Part shown: piece after piece, positions 1 to 13,046 of the stretch | How the letters are laid out: every line of letters starts with the position of its first letter | Numbering within the stretch: position 1 is the first letter of the stretch | Assembly: GCF_051020985.1 (NCBI RefSeq) | Contig: NW_027475138.1 | Location: forward strand, 868,001 to 932,000 | DNA length: 64,000 bases | DNA from: Nomia melanderi | Taxonomy: Eukaryota > Arthropoda > Insecta > Hymenoptera > Halictidae | Reading direction: 5' to 3' | The notes under the pieces: model-generated | What the model was told of the DNA's origin: nothing | The model's database searches: none | Seen by the model: only the letters and a program-made list of their open reading frames with translations | Position numbers and translations under genes: made by a program

Positions 1-45
1 ATCTGTGCAGCAGGAACGACCTCGGACCACCAGGGGCCGAGAAAA

Positions 46-82
46 TTACAGATATTCGGAATCCGTCACCCAAGGTCATGTA
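46..82 (+). repeat. Divergent 36-bp block, copy 1 of 4
   Basis: Within an otherwise ordinary monomer, the stretch after ccgagaaaa reads gatattcggaatccg and then tcacccaaggtcatg, in place of the usual accgtctcatggggccgg and cactcagggtcaggg. Length is preserved, so the block aligns without gaps to the normal monomer. Aligned by eye it matches at only about half the positions, mostly in its right third. The flanks are normal satellite. The following bases (tataaatccagcatgtatc) also differ slightly. Confidence 0.85.
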
Positions 83-1969
83 TAAATCCAGCATGTATCT
101 GGTGATATCTCGGGTGTTATTAGAGATAGCGCAATAAATCAAAGTGCATTTTCTGCAGGAGGCCCTGGCGCATGAACCTGTGCAGCGGTATCTACCTCGG
201 ATCACCAGGGTCCGAGAAAATCACCGAGACATGGGGCCGGGCACTCAGGGTCAGGTAAAAATCCAATATATATCTGGTGATATCTCGGGTTATATTACAG
301 ATAGAACAATAAATCAAAGTGAATTATCTGCAGGAGGCCCTGGCGCATGAATCTGTGCAGCGGGAACGACCTCGGACCACCAGGGGCCGAGAAAACCACC
401 GCCTCATGGGGCCGGACGCTCAGTGTCAGGGAAAAATCCAATATATATCTGGTGATATCTCGGGTGCTATTACAGATAGCCCAAGAAATCAAAGTGCATT
501 GTCTGTATTAGGCCCCGGCGCATGAATCTGTGCAGCGGGAACGACCTCGGACCACCAGGGGCCGAGAAAACCACCGTCTCATGGGGCCGGACACTCAGGG
601 TCATGGAAAAATCCAACATATATCTGGTGATATCTCGGGTGCTATTACAGATAGCGCAATAAATCAAAGTGCATTATCTGTAGGAGGCCCTGGCGCATGA
701 ATCTGTGCAGCGGGAACGACCTCTGACCACCAGGGGCCGAGAAAAGCACCGTCTCATGGGGCCGGACACTCTGGGTCGGGGAAAAATCCAATATATATCT
801 GGTGATATCTCGGGTGCTATTAGAGATAGCGCGATAAATCAAAGTGACTTATCTGCAGGAGGCCCTGGCGCATGCATCTGTGCAGCGGGAACGACCTCGG
901 ACCACCAGGGGCCGAGAAAACCACAGTCTCATGGGGCCGGACACTCAGGGTCAGGGTAAAATCCAATATATATCTGGTGATATCTCGGGTGCTATTACAG
1001 ATTGCGCAATAAATCAAAGAGCATTATCTGCAGGAGGCTCTAGCGCATGAACCTGTGCAGCGAGATCGATCTCGGACCCCCAGGGGCCGAGAAAACCACC
1101 GACACATGGGGCCGGGCACTCAGGGTCAGGGAAAAATCCAATATATATCTGGTGATAGCTCGGGTGCTATTGCAGATAGCGCAATAAATCAAAGTGCATT
1201 GTCTGTAGGAGGCCCTGGCGCATGAATCTGTGCAGCGGGAACGATCTCGGACCACCAGGGGCCGAGAAAACCACAGTCTCATGGGGCCGGACACTCAGGG
1301 TCAGGGTAAAATCCAATATATATCTGGTGATATCTCGGGTGCTATTAGAGATAGCGCAATAAACCAAAGTGAAGTATCTGCAGGAGGCCCTGGCGCATGA
1401 ATCTGTGCAACGGGAACGACCTCGGACCACCAGGGGCCGAGAAAACCACCGTCTCATGGGGCCGGACACTCCGGGTCAGTGAAAAATCCAATATATATCT
1501 GGTTATATCTCGACTGCTATTACAGATAGCGCAATAAATCAAAGTGCATTGTCTGTAGGAGGACCTTGCGCATGAATCTGTGCAGCGGGAAGTACCTCGG
1601 ACCACCAGGGGCCGAGAAAACCACAGTCTCACGGGGTCGGACACTCAGTGTCAGGGAAAAATCCAATATATATCTGGTGATATCTCGGGTGCTATTAGAG
1701 ATAGCGCAATAAACCAAAGTGAATTATCTGCAGGAGGCCCTGGCGCATGAACCTGTGCAGCGGGAACGACCTCGGACACCAGGAGCCGAGAAAACCACTG
1801 TCTCATGGGGTCGGACACTCAGGGTCAGGGAAAAATCCAATTTATATCTGGTGATATCTCGGGTGCTATTACAGATAGCGCAATAAACCAAAGTGCATTG
1901 TCTGTAGGAGGCTCTTGCGAATGAATCTGTACCGCAGGAACGACCTCGGACCACCAGTGGCCGAGAAAA

Positions 1970-2005
1970 TTACAGATATTCGGAATCCGTCACCCAAGGT
2001 CATGT
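1970..2005 (+). repeat. Divergent 36-bp block, copy 2 of 4
   Basis: The same gatattcggaatccg block, 11 monomers (minus one base) after copy 1. Its monomer also carries agtggccgag and gtaccgcagg, and is followed by aacccagcaaatatc. It shares these features with copy 3, showing that the two are linked by a 5-monomer (875 bp) duplication. Confidence 0.85.
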
Positions 2006-2339
2006 AAAAACCCAGCAAATATCTGGTGATATCTCTGGTGCTATTAGAGATAGCGCAATAAACCAAAGTGCATTGTCTGTAGGAGGCCCTGGCGAATGAA
2101 TCTGGGCAGCGGGAACGACGTCGGACCACCAGGGGACGAGAAAATCACCGTCTCATGAAGCCGGACATTCAGGGTCAGGGAAAAATCCAATATATATCTG
2201 GTGATATCTCGGCTGCTATTACAGATAGCGCAATAAACCAAAGTGCACTGTCTGTAGGAGGCCCTGGCGCATGAATCTGGGCAGCGGGAACGACCTCGGA
2301 CCACCAGGGGCCGAGAAAACCACCGTCTCATGGGTCCGG

Positions 2340-3450
2340 ACACTCAGGGTCAGGGGAAAATCCAATATATATCTGGTGATATCTCGGGTGCTACTAGAGA
2401 TAGCGCAATAAACCAAAGTGAATTATCTGAAGGAGGCCCTGACGCATGCATCTGTGCAGCGGGAACGACCTCGGACCACCAGGGGCCAAGAAAACCACCG
2501 TCTCATGGCGCCGGACACTCAGGGTCAGGGAAAAATCCAATATATATCTGGTGATATCTCGGGTGCTATTTGAGATAGCGCAATAAATCAAAGTGCATTG
2601 TCTGTAGGAGGCCCAGGCGCATGAATCTGGCCAGCGGGAACGACCTCGCACCACCAGGGGCCGAGAAAACCACAGTCTCATGGGGCCGGACACTCAGGGT
2701 CAGGGGAAAATCCAATATATATCTGCTGATATCTCGGGTGCTATTACAGATAGCGCAATAAACCAAAGTGCATTGTCTGTAGGAGGCCCTTGCGAATGAA
2801 TCTGTGCCGCAGGAACGACCTCGGACCACCAGTGGCCGAGAAAATTACAGATATTCGGAATCCGTCACCCAAGGTCATGTAAAAATCCAGCAAATATCTG
2901 GTGATATCTCGGGTGCTATTAGAGATAGCGCAATAAACCAAAGTGCATTGTCTGTAGGAGGCCCTGGCGCATGAATCCGGGCAGCGGGAACGACCTCGGA
3001 CCACCATGGGCCGAGAAAAACACCGACTCACGGGGCCGGACACTCAGGGTCAGGGGAAAATCCAATATATATCTGGTGATATCTCGGGTGCTATTAGAGA
3101 TAGCGAAATAAACGAAGTGAATTATCTGCAGGAGGCCCTGGCGCATGCATCTGTGCAGCGGGAACGACCTCGGACCACCAGGGGCCAAGAAAACCACCGT
3201 CTCATGGCGCCGGACACTCAGGGTCAGGGAAAAATCCAATATATATCTGGTGATATCTCGGGTGCTATTTGAGATAGCGCAATAAATCAAAGTGCATTGT
3301 CTGTAGGAGGCCCAGGCGCATGAATCCGGCCAGCGGGAACGACCTCGGACCACCAGGGGCCGAGAAAACCACAGTCTCATGGGGCCGGACACTCAGGGTC
3401 AGGGGAAAATCCAATATATATTTGGTGATATCTCGGGTGCTATTACAGAT
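2340..3450 (+). repeat. 4-monomer duplication (offset 699 bp)
   Basis: About 2340-2750 and 3040-3450 share a rare combination: cgcatgcatctg, gggccaagaaaacc, catggcgccgg, tgctatttgagatag and a gcccaggcgcatg. The offset is 700 before and 699 after a one-base deletion near 3115 (aacgaagtg for aaccaaagtg). This deletion restores a frame and produces the longest spurious open frame in the window (2919-3392, minus strand). Confidence 0.7.
2845..2880 (+). repeat. Divergent 36-bp block, copy 3 of 4
   Basis: Lies exactly 875 bases after copy 2, with the same agtggccgag upstream and agcaaatatc downstream. Several single-base differences between the two surrounding copies show that this duplication is older than those in region B. 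Confidence 0.85.
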
Positions 3451-3543
3451 AGCTTAATAAATCAAAGTGCATTGTCTGTAGGAGGCCCAGGCGAATGAAT
3501 CTGTGCAGCGGTAACGACCTCGGACCACCAGGGGCCGAGAAAA

Positions 3544-3579
3544 TTATAGATATTCGGAATCCGTCACCCAAGGTCATGT
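3544..3579 (+). repeat. Divergent 36-bp block, copy 4 of 4
   Basis: The same block 699 bases (4 monomers minus one base) after copy 3, with ttataga instead of ttacaga at its start and normal ggggccgag upstream. I see no further copy anywhere to the right, so this class is confined to the first 3.6 kb of the window. Confidence 0.85.
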
Positions 3580-4661
3580 AAAAATCCAGCATATATCTGG
3601 TGATATCTCGGGTGCTATTACAGATAGCGCAATAAATCAAAGTGCATTGTCTATAGGAGGCCCTGGCGCATGAATCTGTGCAGCGGGAACGACCTCGGAA
3701 CACCAGGGACCGAGAAAACCACCGTCTCATGGGGCCGGACACTCGGGGTCAGTGAAATATCCAATATATATGTGTTGATATCTCGGGTGCTATTAGAGAT
3801 AGCGCAATAAACCATAGTGAATTATCTGCAGGAGGCCCTGGCGCATGAATCTGTACAACGGGAGCGACCTCGGACCACCAGGGGCCGAGAAAACCACAGT
3901 CTCATGGGGCCGGACACTCAGGGTCAGGGGAAAATCCAATATAGATCTGGTGATATCTCGGGAGCCATTACAGATAGCGCAATAAACCAAAGTGAATTAT
4001 CTGCAGGAGGCCCTGGCGCATGAATCTGTGCAAGGGGAACGACCTCGGACCACCAGGGGCCGAGAAAACCACAGTCTCATGCGGCCGGACTGTCAGGGTC
4101 AGGGAAAAATACAATATATATCAGGTTATATCTCGGGTGCTATTAGAGATAGCGAAATAAATCAAAGTGCATTGTCTGCAGGAGGCCCTGGCGCATAAAT
4201 CTGTGCCGCGGGATCGACCTCGGACCACCAGGGGCCGAGAAAACCACCGACACATGGGGCCGGACACTCAGGGTCGAGGAAAAATTCAATATATATCTGG
4301 TGATATCTCGGGTGCTCTTACAGATAGCGCACTAAACCAAGCTGAATTATCTGCAGGGGGCCCTGGCGCATGAATCTGTGCAGCGGGATCGACCTCGGAC
4401 CACTAGGGGCCGAGAAAATCACCGTCTCATGGGGCCGGATTGTCAGGGTCAGGGAAAAATCCAATATATATCTGGTGATATCTCGGGTGCTATTACAGAT
4501 AGCGCAATAAATCAAAGTGCATTGTCTGTAGGAGGCCCTGGCGCATGAAGCTGTGCAACGGGAACGACCACGGACCACCAGGGGCCGAGAAAACCACAGT
4601 CTCATGGGGCGGGACACTCAGGGTCAGGGGAAAATCCAATATAGATCTGGTGATATCTCGA

Positions 4662-5257
4662 GTGCTATTACAGATAGCGCAATAAACCAAAGTGAATTAT
4701 CTGCAGGAGGCCCTGGCGCATGAATCTGTGCAGCGGGGACGACCTCGGACCACCAGGGGCCGAGAAAACCACCGTCTCATGGGGCTGGACTGTCAGGGAC
4801 AGGGGAAAATCCAATATATATCTGGTGATATCTCGGGTGCTATTACAGATAGCGCAATAAATCAAAGTGCATTGTCTGTAGGGGGCCCTGGCGCATAAAT
4901 CTGTGCAGCGGGAACAACCTCGGACCACCAGGGGCCGAGAAAACCACCGACACATGGGGCCGGACTGTCAGGGTCTGGGAAAAATCCAATATATATCTGG
5001 TGATATCTCGAGTGCTATTAGAGATAGCGCAATAAACCAAAGTGAATTATCTGCAGGAGGGCCTAGCGTATTAATCTGAGCAGCAGGAACGACCTCGGAC
5101 CACCAGGCGCCGAGAAAACTACCGTCTCATGGGGCCGGTCACTCAGTGTCAGTGAAAAATCCAATATATATCTGCTGATATCTCGGGTGCTATTAGAGAT
5201 AGCGCAATAAATCAAAGTGCATTGTCTGTAGGAGGCCCTGGCGCATGAATCTGTGCA
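4662..5257 (+). repeat. 8-monomer-spaced duplication, copy 1
   Basis: A 3.4-monomer segment repeated 1,400 bases downstream at 6062-6657. Shared private variants include gtgcagcggggacg, cggactgtcagggac, ccgacacatgggg, and the unusual gggcctagcgtattaatctgag. Differences are few (ggggctgg/ggggccgg, cactcagtg/cactcaggg). The intervening monomers are not part of the match, so this is a local copy, not a running HOR. Confidence 0.75.
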
Positions 5258-6061
5258 ACGGGAACGACCACGGACCACCAGGGGCCGAGAAAACCACAGT
5301 CTCATGGGGCGGGACACTCAGGGTCAGGGGAAAATCCAATATAGATCTGGTGATATCTCGGGTGCTATTACAGATAGCGCAATAAACCAAAGTGAATTAT
5401 CTGCAGGAGGCCCTGGCGCATGAATCTGTGCAGCGGGAACGACCTCGGAACACCAGGGACCGAGAAAACCACCGTCTCATGGGGCCGGACACTCAGGGTC
5501 AGTGAAAAATCCAATATATATGTGGTGATATCTCGGGTGCTATTACAGATAGCGCAATAAATCAAAGTGCATTGTCTGTAGGAGACCCTGGCGCATGAAC
5601 CTGTGCAGCGGGAACGACCTCTGACCACCAGGGCCCGAGAAAACGACCGTCTCATGGGGCCGGACGCTCAGGGTCAGTGAAAAATCCAATATATATCTGG
5701 TGATATCTCGGGTGCTATTAGAGATAGCGCAATAAACCAAAGTGAATTATCTGCAGGAGGCCCTGGTGCATGAATCTGTGCAACGGGAACGACCTCGGAC
5801 CACCAGGGGCCGAGAAAACCACAGTCTCATGGGGCCGGACACTCAGGGTCAGGGGAAAATCCAATATAGATCTGGTGATATCTCGGGTGCTATTAGAGAT
5901 AGCGAAATAAACCAAAGTGAATTAACTGCAGGAGGCCCTGGCGCATGAATCCGTGCAGCGGGAACGTCCTCGGACCTCCAGGGGCCGAGACAACGACCGT
6001 CTCATGGGGCCGGGCACTCAGGGTCAGGGTAATATCCAATATATATCTGGTGATATCTCGG

Positions 6062-6657
6062 GTGCTATTACAGATAGCGCAATAAACCAAAGTGAATTAT
6101 CTGCAGGAGGCCCTGGCGCATGAATCTGTGCAGCGGGGACGACCTCGGACCACCAGGGGCCGAGAAAACCACCGTCTCATGGGGCCGGACTGTCAGGGAC
6201 AGGGGAAAATCCAATATATATCTGGTGATATCTCGGGTGCTATTACAGATAGCGCAATAAATCAAAGTGCATTGTCTGTAGGAGGCCCTGGCGCATAAAT
6301 CTGTGCAGCGGGAACAACCTCGGACCACCAGGGGCCGAGAAAACCACCGACACATGGGGCCGGACTGTCAGGGTCTGGGAAAAATCCAATATATATCTGG
6401 TGATATCTCGAGTGCTATTAGAGATAGCGCAATAAACCAAAGTGAATTATCTGCAGGAGGGCCTAGCGTATTAATCTGAGCAGCAGGAACGACCTCGGAC
6501 CACCAGGCGCCGAGAAAACTACCGTCTCATGGGGCCGGTCACTCAGGGTCAGTGAAAAATCCAATATATATCTGCTGATATCTCGGGTGCTATTAGAGAT
6601 AGCGCAATAAATCAAAGTGCATTGTCTGTAGGAGGCCCTGGCGCATGAATCTGTGCA
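6062..6657 (+). repeat. 8-monomer-spaced duplication, copy 2
   Basis: Second copy of 4662-5257, offset 1,400. Its right end is set by gtgcaacggg versus gtgcagcggg. Confidence 0.75.
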
Positions 6658-8525
6658 GCGGGAACGACCTCGGAACACCAGGGACCGAGAAAACCACCGC
6701 CTCATGGGGCCGGACACTCAGGGTCAGTGAAAAATCCAATATATATGTGGTGATATCTCGCGTGCTATTACAGATAGCGCAATAAATCAAAGTGAATTAT
6801 CTGCAGTAGGCCCTGGCGCATGAATCTGTGCAGCGGGAACGACCTCGGACCACCAGGGGCCGAGAAAACTACCGTCTCATGGGGCCGGTCACTCAGGGTC
6901 AGTGAAAAATCCAATATATATCTGCTGATATCTCGGGTGCTATTACAGATAGCGCAATAAATCAAAGTGCATTGTCTGTAGGAGGCCCTGGCGCATGAAT
7001 CTGTGCAGCGGGAACGACCTCGGACCACCAGGGGCCAAAAAAACCACAGTCTCATGGGGCCGGACACTCAGGGTCAGGGGAAAATCCAATATATATCTGG
7101 TGATATCACGGCTGCTATTACAGATAGCGCAATAAATCAAAGTGCATTGTCTGTAGGAGGCCCTGGCGCATGAATCTGTGCAGCGGGAACGACCTCGGAA
7201 CACCAGGGACCGAGAAAACCACCGTCTCATGGGGCCGGAAACTCAGGGTCAGTGAAAAATCCAATATATATGTGGTGATATCTCGGGTGCTATTACAGAT
7301 AGCGCAATAAATCAAAGTGCATTGTCTGTAGGAGGCCCTGGCGCATGAATCTGTGCAGCGGGAACGACCTCGGACCACCAGGGGCCGAGAAAACGACCGT
7401 CTCATGGGGCCGGACGCTCAGGGTCAGTGAAAAATCCAATATATATCTGGTGATATCTCGGCTGCTATTACAGATAGCGCAATAAATCAAAGTGCATTGT
7501 CTGTAGGAGGCCCTGGCGCATGAATCTGTGCAGAGGGAACGACCTCGGAGCACCAGGGGCGAGACAACCACCTTCTCATGGGGCCGGACACTCAGGGTCA
7601 GGGAAAAATCCAATATATATCTGGTGATATCTCGGGTCCTATTACAGATAGCGCAATAAATCAAAGTGCATTACCTGTAGGAGGCCCTGGCGCATGCATC
7701 TGTGCAGCGGGAACGTCCTCGGACCTCCAGGGGCCGAGAAAACCACAGTCTCATGGGGCCGGACACTCAGGGTCAGGGGAAAATCCAATATAGATCTGGT
7801 AATATCTCGGGTGCTATTACGGATACCGCAATAAATCAAAGTGCATTGTCTGTAGGAGACCCTGGCGCATGAACCTGTGCAGCGGGAACGACCTCGGACC
7901 ACCAGGGGCCGAGAAAACCACAGTCTCATGGGGCCGGACACTCAGGGTCAGGGGAAAATCCAATATATATCTGGTGATATCTCGGGTGCTATTAGAGATA
8001 GCGCAATAAATCAAAGTGCATTGTCTGTAGGAGGCCCTGGGGCATGAATCTGTGCAGCGGGAACGACCTCGGAACACCAGGGGCCGAGAAAACCACCGTC
8101 ACATGGGGCAGGACACTCAGGGTCAGTGAAAAATCCAATATATATATGGTTATATCTCGGGTGCTATTACAGATACCGCAATAAATCAAAGTGCATTGTC
8201 TGTAGGAGACCCTGGCGCATGATCCTGTGCAGCGGGAACGACCTCGGACCACCAGGGGCCGAGAAAACGACCTTCTCATGGGGCCGGACACACAGGGTCA
8301 GGGAAAAATCCAATATATATCTGGTGATATCTCGGGTGCTATTACAGATAGCGCAATAAATCAAAGTGCATTGTCTGTAGGAGGCCCCGGCGCATGAACC
8401 TGTGCAGCGGGAACGTCCTCGGACCTCCAGGGGCCGAGACAACGACCGTCTCATGGGGCCGGACACTCAGGGTCAGGGTAAAATCCAATATATATCTGGT
8501 GATATCTCGGGTGCTATTACAGATA
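6597..8525 (+). repeat. 11-monomer segmental duplication, copy 1 (offset 3,323 bp)
   Basis: About 1.93 kb matching 9920-11848 at a constant offset of 3,323 (19 monomers minus 2). It includes a private one-base deletion (caggggcgagacaacc at about 7560), atatcacggctgc, tcgggtcctatt and a ggtaatatctc. A few single-base differences distinguish the copies (gggccaaaaaaacc/gggccgaaaaaacc). It is the largest duplication in region A. Confidence 0.8.
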
Positions 8526-8686
8526 GCGCAATAAATCAAAGTGCATTGTCTGTAGGAGGCCCTGGCGCATGAATCTGTGCAGCGGGAACGACCTCGGACG
8601 ACCAGGGGCCGAGAAAACCACAGTCTCATGGGGCCGGACACTCAGGGTCAGGGGAAAATCCAATATATATCTGGTGACATATCGCG

Positions 8687-9492
8687 TGCTATTACAGATA
8701 GCGCAATAAATCAAAGTGCATTGTCTGTAGGAGGCCCTGGCGCATGAATCTGTGCAGAGGGAACGACCTCGGAGCACCAGGGGCGAGACAACCACCTTCT
8801 CATGGGGCCGGACACTCAGGGTCAGGGAAAAATCCAATATATATCTGGTGATATCTCGGGTCCTATTACAGATAGCGCAATAAATCAAAGTGCATTACCT
8901 GTAGGAGGCCCTGGCGCATGAATCTGTACAGCGGGAACGTCCTCGGACCTCCAGGGGCCGAGAAAACCACAGTCTCATGGGGCCGGACACTCAGGGTCAG
9001 GGGAAAATCCAATATAGATCTGGTAATATCTCGGGTGCTATTACAGATACCGCAATAAATCAAAGTGCATTGTCTGTAGGAGACCCTGGCGCATGAACCT
9101 GTGCAGCGGGAGCGACCTCGGACCACCAGGGGCCGAGAAAACCACAGTCTCATGGGGCCGGACACTCAGGGTCAGGGGAAAATCCAATATATATCTGGTG
9201 ATATCTCGGGTGCTATTAGAGATAGCGCAATAAATCAAAGTGCATTGTCTGTAGGAGGCCCTGGGGCATGAATCTGTGCAGCGGGAACGACCTCGGAACA
9301 CCAGGGGCCGAGAAAACCACCGTCACATGGGGCAGGACACTCAGGGTCAGTGAAAAATCCAATATATATATGGTGATATCTCGGGTGCTATTACAGATAC
9401 CGCAATACATCAAAGTGCATTGTCTGTAGGAGACCCTGGCGCATGATCCTGTTCAGCGGGAACGACCTCGGACCACCAGGGGCCGAGAAAAC
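8687..9492 (+). repeat. 7-monomer-spaced duplication inside the 3.3 kb duplication
   Basis: Matches 7463-8268 at an offset of 1,224, sharing gcagagggaacg, the one-base deletion (about 8784), tcgggtcctatt, ggtaatatctc, gataccgcaat and ggggcatgaatctg. This segment lies only between the two 3,323-bp copies. It is a third, nested copy of the middle of that block. Confidence 0.75.
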
Positions 9493-9682
9493 CACAGTCT
9501 CATGGGGCCGGACACTCAGGGTCAGGGGAAAATCCAATATATATCTGGTGATATCTCGGGTGCTATTAGAGATAGCGCAATAAATCAAAGTGCATTGTCT
9601 GTAGGAGGCCCTGGGGCATGAATCTGTGCAGCGGGAACGACCTCGGAACACCAGGGGCCGAGAAAACCACCGTCACATGGGG
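9112..9682 (+). repeat. Dimer duplication (offset 350 bp)
   Basis: 9112-9461 is repeated from 9462 to about 9682, sharing ggggcatgaatctg, ctcggaacaccagg and ccgtcacatgggg. Boundaries are set by gggagcg/gggaacg on the left and gggcagg/gggccgg on the right. Confidence 0.65.
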
Positions 9683-9919
9683 CCGGACACTCAGGGTCAG
9701 GGTAAAATCCAATATATATCTGGTGATATCTCGGGTGCTATTACAGATAGCGCAATAAATCAAAGTGCATTGTCTGTAGGAGGCCCTGGCGCATGAATCT
9801 GTGCAGCGGGAACGACCTCGGACGACCAGGGGCCGAGAAAACCACAGTCTCATGGGGCCGGACACTCAGGGTCAGGGGAAAATCCAATATATATCTGGTG
9901 ATATATCGGGTGCTATTAC

Positions 9920-11848
9920 AGATAGCGCAATAAATCAAAGTGCATTGTCTGTAGGAGGCCCTGGCGCATGAATCTGTGAAGCGGGAACGACCTCGGAACA
10001 CCAGGGACCGAGAAAACCACCGCCTCATGGGGCCGGACACTCAGGGTCAGTGAAAAATCCAATATATATGTGGTGATATCTCGCGTGCTATTACAGATAG
10101 CGCAATAAATCAAAGTGAATTATCTGCAGTAGGCCCTGGCGCATGAATCTGTGCAGCGGGAACGACCTCGGACCACCAGGGGCCGAGAAAACTACCGTCT
10201 CATGGGGCCGGTCACTCAGGGTCAGTGAAAAATCCAATATATATCTGCTGATATCTCGGGTGCTATTACAGATAGCGCAATAAATCAAAGTGCATTGTCT
10301 GTAGGAGGCCCTGGCGCATGAATCTGTGCAGCGGGAACGACCTCGGACCACCAGGGGCCGAAAAAACCACTGTCTCATGGGGCCGGACACTCAGGGTCAG
10401 GGGAAAATCCAATATATATCTGGTGATATCACGGCTGCTATTACAGATAGCGCAATAAATCAAAGTGCATTGTCTGTAGGAGGCCCTGGCGCATGAATCT
10501 GTGCAGCGGGAACGACCTCGGAACACCAGGGATCGAGAAAACCACCGTCTCATGGGGCCGGACACTCAGGGTCAGTGAAAAATCCAATATATATGTGGTG
10601 ATATCTCGGGTGCTATTACAGATAGCGCAATAAATCAAAGTGCATTGTCTGTAGGAGGCCCTGGCGCATGAATCTGTGCAGCGGGAACGACCTCGGACCA
10701 CCAGGGGCCGAGAAAACGACCGTCTCATGGGGCCGGACGCTCAGGGTCAGTGAAAAATCCAATATATATCTGGTGATATCTCGGCTGCTATTACAGATAG
10801 CGCAATAAATCAAAGTGCATTGTCTGTAGGAGGCCCTGGCGCATGAATCTGTGCAGCGGGAACGACCTCGGAGCACCAGGGGCGAGACAACCACCTTCTC
10901 ATGGGGCCGGACACTCAGGGTCAGGGAAAAATCCAATATATATCTGGTGATATCTCGGGTCCTATTACAGATAGCGCAATAAATCAAAGTGCATTACCTG
11001 TAGGAGGCCCTGGCGCATGAATCTGTGCAGCGGGAACGTCCTCGGACCTCCAGGGGCCGAGAAAACCACAGTCTCATGGGGCCGGACACTCAGGGTCAGG
11101 GGAAAATCCAATATAGATCTGGTAATATCTCGGGTGCTATTACAGATACCGCAATAAATCAAAGTGCATTGTCTGTAGGAGACCCTGGCGCATGAACCTG
11201 TGCAGCGGGAACGACCTCGGACCACCAGGGGCCGAGAAAACCACAGTCTCATGGGGCCGGACACTCAGGGTCAGGGGAAAATCCAATATATATCTGGTGA
11301 TATCTCGGGTGCTATTAGAGATAGCGCAATAAATCAAAGTGCATTGTCTGTAGGAGGCCCTGGGGCATGAATTTGTGCAGCGGGAACGACCTCGGAACAC
11401 CAGGAGCCGAGAAAACCACCGTCACATGGGGCAGGACACTCAGGGTCAGTGAAAAATCCAATATATATATGGTGATATCTCGGGTGCTATTACAGATACC
11501 GCAATAAATCAAAGTGCATTGTCTGTAGGAGACCCTGGCGCATGATCCTGTGCAGCGGGAACGACCTCGGACCACCAGGGGCCGAGAAAACGACCTTCTC
11601 ATGGGGCCGGACACACAGGGTCAGGGAAAAATCCAATATATATCTGGTGATATCTCGGGTGCTATTACAGATAGCGCAATAAATCAAAGTGCCTTGTCTG
11701 TAGGAGGCCCCGGCGCATGAACCTGTGCAGCGGGAACGTCCTCGGACCTCCAGGGGCCGAGACAACGACCGTCTCATGGGGCCGGACACTCAGGGTCAGG
11801 GTAAAATCCAATATATATCTGGTGATATCTCGGGTGCTATTACAGATA
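9920..11848 (+). repeat. 11-monomer segmental duplication, copy 2
   Basis: Second copy of 6597-8525. Its right edge, where agatagcg becomes agataccg, is also where region B-type monomers (gcactgtccgtaggagacc) begin. It therefore abuts the homogenised array. Confidence 0.8.
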
Positions 11849-12080
11849 CCGCAATAAATCAAAGTGCACTGTCCGTAGGAGACCCTGGCGCATGAACCTG
11901 TGCAGCGGGAACGACCTCGGACCACCAGGGGCCGAGAAAACGACCGTCTCATGGGGCCGGACTCTCAGGGTCAGGGGAAAATCCAATATATATCTGGAGA
12001 TATCTCGGGTGCTATTAGAGATAGCGCAATAAACCAAAGTGAATTATCTGCAGGAGGCCCTGGCGCATGAATCTGTGCAT

Positions 12081-13046
12081 CGGGAACGACCTCGGACCAC
12101 AAGGGGCCGAGAAAACCACAGTCTCATGGGGCCGGACACTCAGGGTCAGGGGAAAATCCAAATATAGATCTGGTGATATCTCGGGTGCTATTACAGATAG
12201 CGCAATAAATGTAAGTGCATTGTCTGTAGGAGGCCCCGGCGCATGAACCTGTGCAGCGGGAACGTCCTCGGACCTCCAGGGGCCGAGACAACGACCGTCT
12301 CATGGGGCCGGACACTCAGGGTCAGGGTAAAATCCAATATATATCTGGTGATATATCGGGTGCTATTAGAGATAGCGCAATAAACCAAAGTGAATTATCT
12401 GCAGGAGGCCCTGGCGCATGAATCTGTGCAACGGGAACGACCTCGGACCACCAGGGGCCGAGAAAACCACCGTCTCATGGGGCAGGACACTCAGGGTCAG
12501 TGAAAAATCCAATATATATCTGGTGATATCTCGGGTGCTAGTACAGATAGCGCAATAAATCAAAGTGCACTGTCCGTAGGAGACCCTGGCGCATGAACCT
12601 GTGCAGCGGGAACGACCTCGGACCACCAGGGGCCGAGAAAACGACCGTCTCATGGGACCGGACGCTCAGGGTCAGTGAAAAATCCAATATATATCTGGTG
12701 ATATCTCGGGTGCTATTACAGATAGCGCAATAAATCAAAGTGCACTGTCCGTAGGAGACCCTGGCTCATGAACCTGTGCAGCGGGAACGACCTCGGACCA
12801 CCAGGGGCCGAGAAAACGACCGTCTCATGGGGCCGGACACTCAGGGTCAGTGAAAAATCCAATATATATCTGGTGATATCTCGGGTGCTATTACAGATAG
12901 CGCAATAAATCAAAGTGCATTGTCTGTAGGAGGCCCTGGCGCATGAATCTGTGCAGCGGGAACGACCTCGGACCACCAGGGTCCGAGAAAACCACCGTCT
13001 CATGGGGCCGCACACTCAGGGTCAGAGAAAAATCCAATATATACCT
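12081..13046 (+). repeat. Shortened proto-copy of the 12-monomer HOR
   Basis: 12081-12652 matches 14007-14579 (offset 1,926), and about 12653-13046 matches 15104-15497 (offset 2,451). The two pieces equal the second part of the 12-monomer HOR with three monomers (525 bp) missing between them. It carries the same inserted base (tccaaatatag, about 12170). It lacks the HOR's first monomers, so it is either a deletion product or an earlier stage of the unit. Confidence 0.7.

Larger units (their letters stand above)
1850..2995 (+). repeat. Old 5-monomer duplication (offset 875 bp)
   Basis: About 1850-2120 and 2725-2995 match at an offset of 875 bases, including the divergent block, the gcgaatgaatctg variant and agcaaatatc. 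They differ at several points (ctcttgcg/cccttgcg, gtaccg/gtgccg, cccagc/tccagc, atctctgg/atctcggg), so the copies have had time to drift. Boundaries are approximate. Confidence 0.65.

Noticed and set aside
71..80. Nuclear-receptor half-site (aaggtca, and gggtca in ordinary monomers)
   Set aside because: A six-base match is expected often by chance, and there is no paired half-site at standard spacing.
2919..3392. Longest open frame (157 codons, minus strand) as a gene
   Set aside because: It is the satellite's minus-strand shadow, kept open only because a one-base deletion near 3115 puts the next monomer back in frame. The same holds for the 123-codon frames near 7293, 8517 and 10616, which follow the deletion at about 7560 and its copies. 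There is no start context, codon bias or domain.
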